Origin: Alteromonas macleodii
GTDB lineage: Bacteria; Pseudomonadota; Gammaproteobacteria; Enterobacterales; Alteromonadaceae
Assembly (NCBI RefSeq): GCF_903772925.1
Contig: NZ_LR812090.1
Span: forward strand, 1,446,333 to 1,510,332
Length of the DNA stretch: 64,000 nucleotides
Reading direction: 5' to 3'
Part shown: positions 18,101-26,594 of the stretch, one piece after another
How positions within the stretch are numbered: the first letter of the stretch is position 1
How the letters are laid out: each line of letters begins with the position of its first letter
Made by a program: the position numbers and the translations under genes
The notes under the pieces: generated by a model
What the model was told of the DNA's origin: nothing
The model's input: only the letters and a program-made list of their open reading frames with translations
The model's database searches: none

Positions 18101-18577
18101 ATGAAACAATCTACATCGGTGTTGTTCGTGTGTTTGGGCAATATTTGCCGCTCTCCAACCGCAGAGGCCGTGTTCAAGCACAAAGCTAAAAAAGCCGGGT
18201 TAAATATTGAAATCGATTCTGCGGGGACGCATGGTTACCACATTGGGAAACCAGCAGATAAGCGTTCACAGGCAGCTGGGGTCGACAGAGGTTACAGCTT
18301 TAAGGGGCTTAAATGTCGCCGTGTTGATGAAAGTGATTTTGAGCGCTTCGACTATATTTTAGCTATGGATAATAGCAACTTGGCAAATTTACATGGCATG
18401 TCGCCAAGCCAGTACCAGGAAAAAATTAAGCTCTTTCTGGACTTCGCAAATGTGGAAGACAAAGAAGTGCCTGACCCATACTACGGAGGAAAGCGAGGCT
18501 TTGAGTTGGTGTTAGATTTAATTGAAGAAGCATCGGATGGTTTGATTGCGCACATAAAGCAAACCCAACAACTATAA
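18101..18577 (+). CDS. Low-molecular-weight protein-tyrosine phosphatase
   Basis: 158-aa cytoplasmic phosphatase. The catalytic P-loop C-x5-R is VLFVCLGNICRSPTAEAVF at the N-terminus, and the general-acid Asp is in EVPDPYYGG near residue 128, the usual spacing. There is no capsule or kinase gene nearby, so it resembles the stand-alone housekeeping type rather than the Wzb/Etp type. Divergent from pepE. Confidence 0.93.
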   Translation: MKQSTSVLFVCLGNICRSPTAEAVFKHKAKKAGLNIEIDSAGTHGYHIGKPADKRSQAAGVDRGYSFKGLKCRRVDESDFERFDYILAMDNSNLANLHGMSPSQYQEKIKLFLDFANVEDKEVPDPYYGGKRGFELVLDLIEEASDGLIAHIKQTQQL

Positions 18578-18676
18578 TCAGAAGCCTTATTCACAAGCCA
18601 AAACTGAGAAGCGGCATTGCGAGCCAAATCTAGAGCGCATATTTAGAACCGATTTTGAGAAGCGATTTTGAGAGCC

Positions 18677-19651
18677 ATGGAAACTAAACGCACAGCCCTT
18701 TCTTTGGTTGTAATAACGCTACTTTGTTTGTTAGCCGTTGGCGTGGTGGGTGTTATTGGCGTGACAGGGTTTGCTAACGCGGCTGACGGCTTAAAGCAGC
18801 ATATTATCGTTCAGCTTCAAATACCGCTTATACTTACCGCATGCTTAGTAGGGGCGGCGCTTTCCGTAAGTGGCGCAACGTTACAGGTGGTACTTCGAAA
18901 CCCGCTAGCTGACCCAGGAATCATAGGCATAACCAGCGGAGCGAGTTTAGTTGCCGCACTATTGTTACTGTTAACGCCGCAATGGGCGACAGCCTACCTG
19001 CATTACTTACTGCCCTTTGGGTGCTTTGTGGGTGCCTTGTTATCTACTTTTGTTATTTACCGTCTAGCTAGAAAATTGCTGGGCTCCTCCACTGCTGTAA
19101 TTCTTGCTGGTATTGCCATATCGACGCTTAGTGGGGCTGTTATTGCCTGGCTTTATATGTTCAGCGACGCTAATGCCCTTCGCAACCTCACTTTTTGGCT
19201 AATGGGCAGCTTATATCAAACTAATTGGTTAATTTTATCGGTAGGAGGCCCGCTGATAGTTATAGCTGTAGGTTTACAGCTTTTTTTCGCAGGTGATTTG
19301 AACAAGCTATATGCCGGCGAACTTGCGGCAAAAAGTAGCGGTGTGGATGTGGAAAGACTTACTGAACGTGCCCTCATCGTTTGCGCTATCGCGGTGGGTA
19401 CGGCGGTGTCGATGGCTGGGTCCATCGCGTTTGTAGGCTTACTCGTTCCTCATATTTTGCGTTTGATCATCGGGCATAACAATCGCTTTTTATTGCCCTT
19501 AAGTGCGCTAAGTGGTGCAAGTCTTTTAATGCTGGTAGCGCTAAGCTCTGAAATGACTCGCGCCATTACACTTCCTGTCTCTATGGTTACAGCAACGCTA
19601 GGTGGCCCGTTACTTATTTGGGCGCTGGCAAAAGGCCAGCTTAAAGGCTGA
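18677..19651 (+). CDS. btuC: ABC transporter permease, BtuC/FecCD family
   Basis: Inner-membrane permease for cobalamin or an iron chelate, about 9-10 helices over 324 aa. ALSVSGATLQVVLRNPLADPGIIGITSGAS is the family signature, and FVGLLVPHILRLIIGHNNRFLLP includes the coupling helix that contacts the ATPase. ATG 18677 is preferred over a TTG 9 bases upstream. The following ATPase gene and overall resemblance favour vitamin B12 (btuCD). No substrate-binding protein gene is adjacent, and no cobalamin riboswitch is visible upstream, so the substrate is not certain. Confidence 0.85.
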   Translation: METKRTALSLVVITLLCLLAVGVVGVIGVTGFANAADGLKQHIIVQLQIPLILTACLVGAALSVSGATLQVVLRNPLADPGIIGITSGASLVAALLLLLTPQWATAYLHYLLPFGCFVGALLSTFVIYRLARKLLGSSTAVILAGIAISTLSGAVIAWLYMFSDANALRNLTFWLMGSLYQTNWLILSVGGPLIVIAVGLQLFFAGDLNKLYAGELAAKSSGVDVERLTERALIVCAIAVGTAVSMAGSIAFVGLLVPHILRLIIGHNNRFLLPLSALSGASLLMLVALSSEMTRAITLPVSMVTATLGGPLLIWALAKGQLKG

Positions 19652-19655
19652 TGGA

Positions 19656-20555
19656 ATGACGACACCTAATCCTTTTACGATAAAGCAACCTGATCCTTAT
19701 AGTGAAGTAGATTCAAGTACAAATGGATGTAATGCGGTTAGTTACAACAAAACGCCTTGCACCAATAGTAGCGAAAGTGCTTCGGATGCTTCAATGATTT
19801 TAAGCCTACAAAACGTAAGCATTGGGTCACGGCTGAGGGTGGAAGGATTAAGCGCGAAAAAGGGCGAATGTATTCATATCATAGGGCCAAACGGGGCAGG
19901 GAAGTCGACGCTGCTACTTACCCTTGCAGGGCTGATTGAAGCTGATAACGGTAAAGTAATGCTGCATGGCAAGCCAATGGGTAGTTGGTCACTTGCCACG
20001 CTTGCTAGCGTACGTACTTTGTTAGCTCAGCAGAGTGAAAGTGGGTTTCACCTTTCAGTTAAGGAATACTTAAGTTTTTATACAGCAGAAAACCAGTCTT
20101 CGCTTATTCCTCCGGTTTTAGAAAAGGCCCTTGAAGTGTCAGGCTTTTCAAACAAAATCCTTACCCAGCTTTCTGGCGGCGAACGTCAGCGTGTAGAAAT
20201 TTGTCGAGCACTTTTACAAATATGGCCCCAGTTAGAGCGGGGAGAGGGTTTAGCGTTTTTAGATGAGCCACTACAAGGGCTTGATATTAGGCATCAGTAT
20301 GCGCTGGCCAGCTTAGTAAAATTCCTTTGTAGTAAAGGAAATACAATACTCATGACGTCTCATGATATCGCACTTAGCGCAAACTACTGCGAAAGTCTAT
20401 GGTTAATGCACAAAGGTAGTATGGTAGCGCAGGGAGAGCCACAAGACGTAGCGACGCAATTAAACCTTGAGAAGGTGTTTGAATGCCATTTTGCTATAAG
20501 CAAGCACGATAACTTTCTAGAAATTCAAGTTTGCGCACCTATTTCCTTAGGATAA
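19656..20555 (+). CDS. btuD: ABC transporter ATP-binding protein, BtuD-like
   Basis: ATPase partner of the preceding permease, starting 4 bp after its stop. Walker A is GPNGAGKST, signature LSGGERQRVEICRALL, Walker B LAFLDEPLQGLDIRHQ, and the switch His is in MTSHDIALS. From ATG 19656 the protein has about 46 polar residues ahead of the usual ABC start; a second in-frame ATG at 19794 (MILSLQNVSIG) matches the typical BtuD start, so the true start may be either. The stop is inside a rho-independent terminator stem. Confidence 0.87.
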   Translation: MTTPNPFTIKQPDPYSEVDSSTNGCNAVSYNKTPCTNSSESASDASMILSLQNVSIGSRLRVEGLSAKKGECIHIIGPNGAGKSTLLLTLAGLIEADNGKVMLHGKPMGSWSLATLASVRTLLAQQSESGFHLSVKEYLSFYTAENQSSLIPPVLEKALEVSGFSNKILTQLSGGERQRVEICRALLQIWPQLERGEGLAFLDEPLQGLDIRHQYALASLVKFLCSKGNTILMTSHDIALSANYCESLWLMHKGSMVAQGEPQDVATQLNLEKVFECHFAISKHDNFLEIQVCAPISLG

Positions 20556-20582
20556 ATGTGGTAAAGTGCCACCACATTTTTT
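20554..20582 (+). terminator. Terminator after btuD
   Basis: AAATGTGGT and ACCACATTT form a 9-bp stem around an 8-nt loop, followed by a run of T. The left arm starts within the btuD stop codon. Confidence 0.85.
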
Positions 20583-20731
20583 AGATTCATAATTTCATAT
20601 TAGGCTGATTATAAAAATGCGTTACAGGCATACTGTGAAGCGCGCTACAGTCTTATTATTCGAAGCAATAAGTTTCAATAACTATTTTCAGTAAAACGTT
20701 TGCCCTACGTTTTTTATTCAGGAGAACACCG

Positions 20732-22075
20732 TTGAGTAATTGGCAAGTAGACAGTTGGAGAAATAAACCTATTCTTCAGCAACCACAGTACGATGACAAA
20801 GTACGTTTAAATGAAGTAGAGCAAACACTAAGTTCTTATCCTCCACTTGTATTCGCTGCCGAAGCCCGTGAACTTAGACGTCAGCTAGGTGAAGTGAGCT
20901 TGGGTAAAGGCTTTCTTTTGCAAGGCGGTGACTGCGCTGAGTCGTTTGACGAGTTTAATGCGCCTAAAATTCGCGATACCTTTAAAGTTATTCTGCAAAT
21001 GGCGATTGTGCTTACCTTTGCTGGGCGCTGCCCGGTAACCAAGGTTGCACGCATGGCAGGCCAGTATGCTAAGCCGCGTTCATCAGACTTTGAAACCCGT
21101 GGTGACGTGACCTTGCCAAGCTATCGTGGCGATATCATCAATAACTTTGAGTTTACTGAAGCGGCCCGTCGACCAGACCCTGAACGCTTATTAGAAGCGT
21201 ACCATCGCAGTGCTTCAACCTTGAACCTTCTTCGCGCATTTGCCCAGGGAGGTTTGGCCGACCTTCACGAAGTGAACCGGTGGAACATGGCGTTTGTTGA
21301 AAACAACCCGCTTAAAGAACGTTATTCGGATATGGCTAACCGTATTCAAGATACGCTTGAGTTTATGGATGTTATTGGCATTAACGCACAAACTAGCTCA
21401 ACGCTACATGAAACCTCGCTGTTTACGTCGCACGAAGCTTTGCTATTAAACTACGAACAGGCGCTTACGCGCATTGATACGCTTACCGGCAAGCCTTACG
21501 ACTGTTCTGCGCATATGGTGTGGATTGGTGAGCGTACCCGTCAACTTGATCATGCGCACGTTGAGTTTTTCCGTGGTATTCACAATCCAATTGGTGTGAA
21601 AGTTGGGCCAAGCATGCAGGAAGACGAGCTTATTCGTTTAATTGATGCGCTTAACCCGCTAAATGACCCTGGGCGTTTAACGCTTATTACTCGCATGGGA
21701 GCTGATAACTTAGCTGACAACCTGCCACGACTACTGCGTAAAGTAAAAGCGGAAGGCAGACATGTTGTGTGGAGTTCTGACCCAATGCACGGCAACACGT
21801 TCTCAGCGTCAAGCGGCTACAAAACCCGTAACTTCGATGCAATTTTGAAAGAAATTAAACAGTTCTTCCAAGCGCATGAAGCAGAAGGAACTCATGCAGG
21901 TGGTATTCACCTTGAAATGACCGGTCAGCACGTAACGGAATGTACTGGTGGTGCTTATCAAATTAGCGACGATGATTTAGCCCAGGCATATAAAACACAA
22001 TGTGATCCGCGCCTAAATGCGGACCAGGTGCTTGAGATGGCATTCTTGGTAGCTGATCATTTGCGTAATGCGTAA
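20732..22075 (+). CDS. Class II 3-deoxy-D-arabino-heptulosonate 7-phosphate synthase
   Basis: First enzyme of the shikimate pathway, condensing PEP and erythrose 4-phosphate. The plant/Mycobacterium type (AroA-II) is clear from [51 protein letters not shown] and the metal-binding [15 protein letters not shown]. 447 aa, normal. The start is TTG at 20732, with GGAG about 8 nt upstream; no better start exists. The stop codon lies inside a TGCGTAA tandem repeat. It is unlinked to the trp operon at 48-54 kb, which it would feed with chorismate. Confidence 0.95.
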   Translation: MSNWQVDSWRNKPILQQPQYDDKVRLNEVEQTLSSYPPLVFAAEARELRRQLGEVSLGKGFLLQGGDCAESFDEFNAPKIRDTFKVILQMAIVLTFAGRCPVTKVARMAGQYAKPRSSDFETRGDVTLPSYRGDIINNFEFTEAARRPDPERLLEAYHRSASTLNLLRAFAQGGLADLHEVNRWNMAFVENNPLKERYSDMANRIQDTLEFMDVIGINAQTSSTLHETSLFTSHEALLLNYEQALTRIDTLTGKPYDCSAHMVWIGERTRQLDHAHVEFFRGIHNPIGVKVGPSMQEDELIRLIDALNPLNDPGRLTLITRMGADNLADNLPRLLRKVKAEGRHVVWSSDPMHGNTFSASSGYKTRNFDAILKEIKQFFQAHEAEGTHAGGIHLEMTGQHVTECTGGAYQISDDDLAQAYKTQCDPRLNADQVLEMAFLVADHLRNA

Positions 22076-22095
22076 TGCGTAATGCGTAATGCGTG
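22062..22095. repeat. TGCGTAA tandem repeat across a stop codon
   Basis: The 7-mer TGCGTAA is repeated four times and then degenerates (TGCGTGAA). The DAHP synthase stop TAA (22073-22075) is within the second unit, so unit loss or gain would leave or move the C-terminus. Confidence 0.85.
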
Positions 22096-22111
22096 AATCG
22101 CAGTAAGACTT

Positions 22112-22148
22112 AAAAACGGGCAGCGAAACAAACGCTGCCCGTTTTTTT
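22112..22148 (+). terminator. Strong terminator after DAHP synthase
   Basis: ACGGGCAGCG and CGCTGCCCGT form a 10-bp GC-rich stem with a 7-nt loop, followed by seven T. An A run on the left suggests it also works for the convergent gene. Confidence 0.92.
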
Positions 22149-22465
22149 CATAGCAGCTGTTCTCTTTCTTCTTCACTTAAAATTCCGGTGAAGATAGTTT
22201 CTCTTCTCAAATTGGCTGTTCGCTCGTCATCGGCCAACAATAAAGCTTTAAATACATCGGGTTCATGGCGGGCTTCTATAATGCCCTTCCATAGCAGGTA
22301 GCTACCATAACGCATCATTTTGTTTTGATATCGGGTTTCTAAAGTGTGTTCAGCTTGTTCAAAAAGTTCTGGATAAGATAGCAACTTGTCAGCTATCGCA
22401 TTATGAATCTTTTTGATGCGCTCGTTTACGTCACTTCGACGTTGTTTTCTGGGTCTTGCAAACAT
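22148..22465 (-). CDS. Conserved small basic cytoplasmic protein
   Basis: About 105 aa, starting MFARPRKQRRSDVNERI, highly charged and helical, with no membrane segment. ATG 22465 has AAGAAG about 6 nt upstream; an earlier in-frame ATG at 22522 adds a non-typical leader. Looks like a conserved hypothetical found in marine gammaproteobacteria; no function can be assigned. It ends at the terminator shared with DAHP synthase and follows the DUF3820 gene after about 100 bp. Confidence 0.65.
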   Translation of the reverse strand: MFARPRKQRRSDVNERIKKIHNAIADKLLSYPELFEQAEHTLETRYQNKMMRYGSYLLWKGIIEARHEPDVFKALLLADDERTANLRRETIFTGILSEEEREQLL

Positions 22466-22571
22466 AAATCTTCTTGCTGTTTTGGTGTGCCTAACACGCG
22501 GATTTAGGTAAAAATACGGCAACCAGAATAAAAACTACGGAAATAAGGCAATGCTCGTCATAAGGCAGTTG

Positions 22572-22787
22572 CTAGTCATCATCTAGCAGGGGCTCTACTA
22601 CAGATTCTAAGCCGTTTAACTTTATTTCATACATTAAAGCGAGCTGTTCACCTAACTTGCTTTCGGGAAAGCCCTGTTTGTGAAACCAAACTAGGTAAGG
22701 CTCAGGTAAATGGAAGAGGCGTCTCCCCGCATATTTTCCGAACGGCATTACTTGATTAATGGCGGCTTTTATAAGCGTCGGGTCCAT
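22572..22787 (-). CDS. DUF3820 family protein
   Basis: 71 aa. The core MPFGKYAGRRLFHLPEPYLVWF, followed by GFPESKLGEQLALMYEIK, matches the DUF3820 family (named after a putative quorum-sensing-regulated virulence factor). These small proteins have no established biochemical role. The start is 3 bp after the stop of the Atm1-type ABC exporter gene, so the two are likely co-transcribed. Confidence 0.85.
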   Translation of the reverse strand: MDPTLIKAAINQVMPFGKYAGRRLFHLPEPYLVWFHKQGFPESKLGEQLALMYEIKLNGLESVVEPLLDDD

Positions 22788-22790
22788 CTA

Positions 22791-24608
22791 TTAACTACCT
22801 TCTACATCTTTATCTGAACTAGCTTCGTCATCTTCACGCTGTTGGGCTTGCCATAAGGTTGCGTATTCACCCCCTTGTTCAAGCAAGTGAGTGTGTGTCC
22901 CTTCCTCTACTATGGTACCGTTTTTTAGTACGAGGATCTTGTCAGCATCGACAATAGTGGACAGTCTATGGGCTATGACCAAGCTAGTATGACCCTTGGC
23001 TGCATCACGAAGGGCTGACAAAATTGCCCTTTCTGATGTGCTATCTAATGAGCTGGTGGCCTCGTCGAAAATCATAATGGGCGCACCTTTAAGTAACGCT
23101 CGTGCGATAGATACGCGCTGTTTTTCACCGCCAGAAAGCTTTAGTCCTCGCTCACCTACGGTTGTTTCTAATTTTTCAGGCAAGCTTTCTACAAAGGTTT
23201 CAAGGTGTGCAAGCTTAATCACTTGTTTAATATCTTCATCGCTGGCATCGGGGTTACCGTAGCGAATATTTTCTAGCAATGTGGTGTTAAACAGTACCGT
23301 GTCCTGGGGGACGATACCGATATGTGAGCGCAGACTTTGTTGCGTAAGCGAGGCAATATTATTTCCGTCTATGGTAATGCTGCCTTGTTGAGGGTCGTAA
23401 AAACGGAAAAGCAACTTCATTAGCGTAGATTTTCCCGCGCCGCTTTCACCGACTACGGCTACTTTGGCGCCAGGTGGGACGTCAAAGCTCAACCCGTTTA
23501 ATATTTTTCTATTTTCGTTATAGGCGAAATGCACATTATCAAAGCGTAGTGCTGGGTTGGCGCAGGTTAATTCGGTGGCGTTGTCTGAATCTTTGATAGC
23601 TGGAGTTTGAGATAGAAGGTCGAATAACTTATCGATATTGGCAAGGCTGCCACGAATTTCACGGTATACAAAACCCAAAAAGTTTAAGGGCATGAAAATC
23701 TGCATAGTGAAGGCGTTGATAAGTACAAAGTCGCCAATGGTCATTTCGCCATTCATAACCCCAAAGGCAGCGTTAGCCATCATTGAAGTCATGGCAACGG
23801 CGATAATAGCGGCTTGCCCACCGTTTAGTGCAAATAGCGATAAGCGGTTCTTACGTCGCGCCTTTTCCCAAGCGGCCAAATCTGTGTCGTACCGGTTGGC
23901 TTCAAAGGATTCGTTATTGAAATATTTTACAGTTTCAAAATTAAGAAGGCTGTCTACCGCCCTTGAGTTAGTGGTTGAGTCTGCTTCATTCATTTGTGTG
24001 ACAAAACGGGTGCGCCAGTCGGTAGCCTTCATCGAAAAACCAATATAGGCCACAACGCTGAGCACAATTATCAGCGCGAAAGATACGCCGAACTGAAATA
24101 AGAGCAAGCCAACTACTAAGGCGATCTCTAACAGAGTAGGGACAATATTAAACACCATAAAGCGCATTAAAAAGCTGACGCCGTTGGTGCCACGCTCGAT
24201 ATCTCGCGACAATCCGCCTGTACGCCGATTCAGATGAAAGCCTAAGTCTAGATTGTGTAGGTGCTTGAAAACCTTAAGCCCTAGACGGCGCATGGCGCGC
24301 TCAGTAACGCGACCAAATAGCGTATCTCGCACTTCGCCGAGTAAGACATTCAATAAGCGCAGCGTTCCATAGGCAACGATTAAGCTAATAGGAACCGCCA
24401 AAGCTAGCGTGGTTAAATCTCCATTTAAGCTGTCAACGGTGTACTTCAGCACGTAGGGCAGGCCAATACTGGCAAGCTTCGCTGCAACTAAGCACATTAG
24501 GGCTAAAAATACGCGTTGCTTAAACTCAAGAAGATAAGGCCAGAGCTGTGATAGAACGTGCCATTTAACAGGTTCATCGGCATTCGTAGGAAAACGGTTT
24601 TTTCTCAT
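22791..24608 (-). CDS. Atm1/HMT1-type ABC exporter
   Basis: 605-aa half-transporter in which a six-helix membrane domain (about 30-320) is fused to an ATPase. Walker A is GESGAGKSTLMKLL, signature LSGGEKQRVSIARALL, Walker B IMIFDEATSSLDS, and the switch His is in VIAHRLSTI. The membrane part, with RRTGGLSRDIERGTNGVSFL and NSRAVDSLLNFETVKYFNN, is characteristic of mitochondrial Atm1/ABCB7 and bacterial heavy-metal relatives, which export glutathione-linked sulfur or metal conjugates. It works as a homodimer in the inner membrane. Confidence 0.93.
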   Translation of the reverse strand: MRKNRFPTNADEPVKWHVLSQLWPYLLEFKQRVFLALMCLVAAKLASIGLPYVLKYTVDSLNGDLTTLALAVPISLIVAYGTLRLLNVLLGEVRDTLFGRVTERAMRRLGLKVFKHLHNLDLGFHLNRRTGGLSRDIERGTNGVSFLMRFMVFNIVPTLLEIALVVGLLLFQFGVSFALIIVLSVVAYIGFSMKATDWRTRFVTQMNEADSTTNSRAVDSLLNFETVKYFNNESFEANRYDTDLAAWEKARRKNRLSLFALNGGQAAIIAVAMTSMMANAAFGVMNGEMTIGDFVLINAFTMQIFMPLNFLGFVYREIRGSLANIDKLFDLLSQTPAIKDSDNATELTCANPALRFDNVHFAYNENRKILNGLSFDVPPGAKVAVVGESGAGKSTLMKLLFRFYDPQQGSITIDGNNIASLTQQSLRSHIGIVPQDTVLFNTTLLENIRYGNPDASDEDIKQVIKLAHLETFVESLPEKLETTVGERGLKLSGGEKQRVSIARALLKGAPIMIFDEATSSLDSTSERAILSALRDAAKGHTSLVIAHRLSTIVDADKILVLKNGTIVEEGTHTHLLEQGGEYATLWQAQQREDDEASSDKDVEGS

Positions 24609-24930
24609 TTTATAGTGTGCTTTATTGTTTGGTTTACTGTACTAAGAGCGGGAAGATTTAGAAAATAATTTGGTGTAAACCTTTTATTAGGAATTGAACA
24701 AGCTTGCCCATATATAATTATTCTCGCCTTTTGTAATACGTTTTGAAATAGGCTAGAGATTAAAATGGTCTTATTTATAGCAACGAATGTGTTTAATTTT
24801 AATTTCACCCCGCGTACACTAGGGTAGTTTAATTTAGTGACCTTGTTATTTACTCAATGATTTGCTGGGTTTTGTAACGTAAAAAATCTCAGTAGCGATT
24901 CATAAAGTAGCAAAGGATTAAGGAGTTGGT
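24609..24930. other. Divergent intergenic region, exporter / moaA
   Basis: About 320 AT-rich bases must contain promoters for both flanking genes. I do not see a molybdenum-cofactor riboswitch-like structure or any other recognisable element. Confidence 0.4.
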
Positions 24931-25899
24931 TTGTTAGAAGATAGTTTCGGTAGACAGTTTCACTATTTGCGTTTGTCAGTGACCGAAGCGTGCAACTTTC
25001 GCTGTCAGTACTGTTTGCCAGATGGGTATGAAGGCCCAACGAGCGATCAATTTATGACATTAAGCGAAATTGATACCTTACTAAAAGCGTTTGCTCAGCT
25101 AGGTACTTCAAAAGTGCGCCTAACAGGTGGTGAGCCAACCCTGCGAAGAGACTTCCTTGATATCTTACAACTAACCAGTAATACACCGGGTATAGAGCGT
25201 GTTGCGATGACGACACACGGTGCGCGAATGGAAAAATTTGCCCACCAGTGGAAAGATGCAGGTTTAGATCAGGTAAACGTCAGTATCGACAGTTTAGACC
25301 CCCGGCAATTCGCCGCTATAACAGGGCAGGACAAGCTAAAGGCAGTACTGCGAGGGTTGGATGCAGCCATTGATGCTGACCTTGATGTAAAAGTTAACTC
25401 TGTTTTACTCAATGACTTTTCCGATAGCCGTCTACATCGATTCCTTGCTTGGCTTAAAGATATGCCGGTGACGCTCCGTTTTATCGAGTTAATGGAAACA
25501 GGCGATTTAAACCAATTTTTCAATAAACAACATCAAAGCGGTTCACCATTAAAAACTACCCTGTTAGATATGGGGTGGCAGCCCTTATTGCGTAGGAAAG
25601 ATGCAGGGCCAGCGCAAGAGTTCTATCACCCGGACTATGCGGGCAAGATTGGTTTAATCATGCCGTACAGCAAGGACTTCTGTAAAACGTGTAACCGTCT
25701 TCGTGTCTCTGCGCCAGGCAAGTTACACTTGTGCTTATTCAGTGAAAACGGTATAGATATGAGGCATCTACTTGCAAATGGTAATGTAGATGAAGTGGTA
25801 GCTTTTCTACAAGATGTACTAGGACAAAAGCACGAAACTCATTATCTACATGAAGGAAAAACAGGGGCCACAAAACACCTGGCTATGCTAGGAGGCTAG
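24931..25899 (+). CDS. moaA: GTP 3',8-cyclase (molybdenum cofactor biosynthesis)
   Basis: Radical-SAM enzyme that converts GTP to 3',8-cyclo-GTP, the first molybdopterin step. The N-terminal 4Fe-4S motif is EACNFRCQYC, with KVRLTGGEPTLRRD next. The second cluster site at the C-terminus is FCKTCNRLRVSAPGKLHLCLF, and the protein ends in GG, the conserved tail needed for catalysis. 322 aa, normal. The start is TTG 24931 with AAGGAG about 7 nt upstream. No other moa gene is adjacent. Confidence 0.95.
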   Translation: MLEDSFGRQFHYLRLSVTEACNFRCQYCLPDGYEGPTSDQFMTLSEIDTLLKAFAQLGTSKVRLTGGEPTLRRDFLDILQLTSNTPGIERVAMTTHGARMEKFAHQWKDAGLDQVNVSIDSLDPRQFAAITGQDKLKAVLRGLDAAIDADLDVKVNSVLLNDFSDSRLHRFLAWLKDMPVTLRFIELMETGDLNQFFNKQHQSGSPLKTTLLDMGWQPLLRRKDAGPAQEFYHPDYAGKIGLIMPYSKDFCKTCNRLRVSAPGKLHLCLFSENGIDMRHLLANGNVDEVVAFLQDVLGQKHETHYLHEGKTGATKHLAMLGG

Positions 25900-26028
25900 A
25901 AAACTCTTCCTACGTTAAGGGAAAATGTAGGCCAGAATAAAAAGCATCGAATAAGTTTGGTTTGTTGTAAAAATAAGCTATATTCAGCGGTGTAAGTATA
26001 TTAAAAATAATAATGATAAAGGAAGTAT

Positions 26029-26556
26029 ATGCATATCAAGGACAGTGCGCGTCTCTCCTACCACTATATCACCGATAAAGACGCCGACTTTTTATGGGAG
26101 CTCGACCAAGACGAGCTTGTCATGAAGTATATCAACGGTGGTAAAAAATCCTCCAAAGAAGATGTTCGCGATATTTTCGTTCCTCGCTTCCAAGCTTATT
26201 CCAACCCTGCTTTGGGGTGGGGGCTTTGGCGCGTAGAGACGCTGGCTGAAAAAGAAAGCATAGGGTGGATTTTGGTTCGTCCGTTTGGCTTTTTTACCCA
26301 ACATCCTGAAAGTGACAATATGGAATTAGGCTGGCGCTTTAAACGTCACACGTGGGGCAAGGGGTACGCCACTGAGGCTGCACAAGCTGTGAAAGAAGCC
26401 TTGTATGATATTGGTGTAGAAAAGTTTTCGGCAATTGCTAACCCTGAAAACAGTGCGTCTATCAATATTATGAAAAAGCTAGGCATGACATTCAGTCATG
26501 AGCTTGAATACAAAGACAAACTGTATCACGAAACAGTAGTAGTATATTCAAACTAG
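26029..26556 (+). CDS. GNAT family N-acetyltransferase (RimJ/RimL-like)
   Basis: 175 aa, single GNAT domain. LGWRFKRHTWGKGYATEAAQAVKEAL holds the acetyl-CoA-binding motif A and NPENSASINIMKKLGM motif B, the pattern of the RimJ/RimL/PhnO-type subgroup. The acceptor is not predictable. AAGGAAG lies just before the ATG. Monocistronic, converging on the pseudo-receiver gene. Confidence 0.88.
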   Translation: MHIKDSARLSYHYITDKDADFLWELDQDELVMKYINGGKKSSKEDVRDIFVPRFQAYSNPALGWGLWRVETLAEKESIGWILVRPFGFFTQHPESDNMELGWRFKRHTWGKGYATEAAQAVKEALYDIGVEKFSAIANPENSASINIMKKLGMTFSHELEYKDKLYHETVVVYSN

Positions 26557-26594
26557 ATTAGTGCGTTATTAAACCAAAGAGCGGATTGGTTAAA

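Noticed and set aside
18577..18677. Cobalamin riboswitch before btuC
   Set aside because: The gap is only 100 bp, with a repeated GATTTTGAGA-type sequence, and lacks a B12-box; no riboswitch fold is visible.
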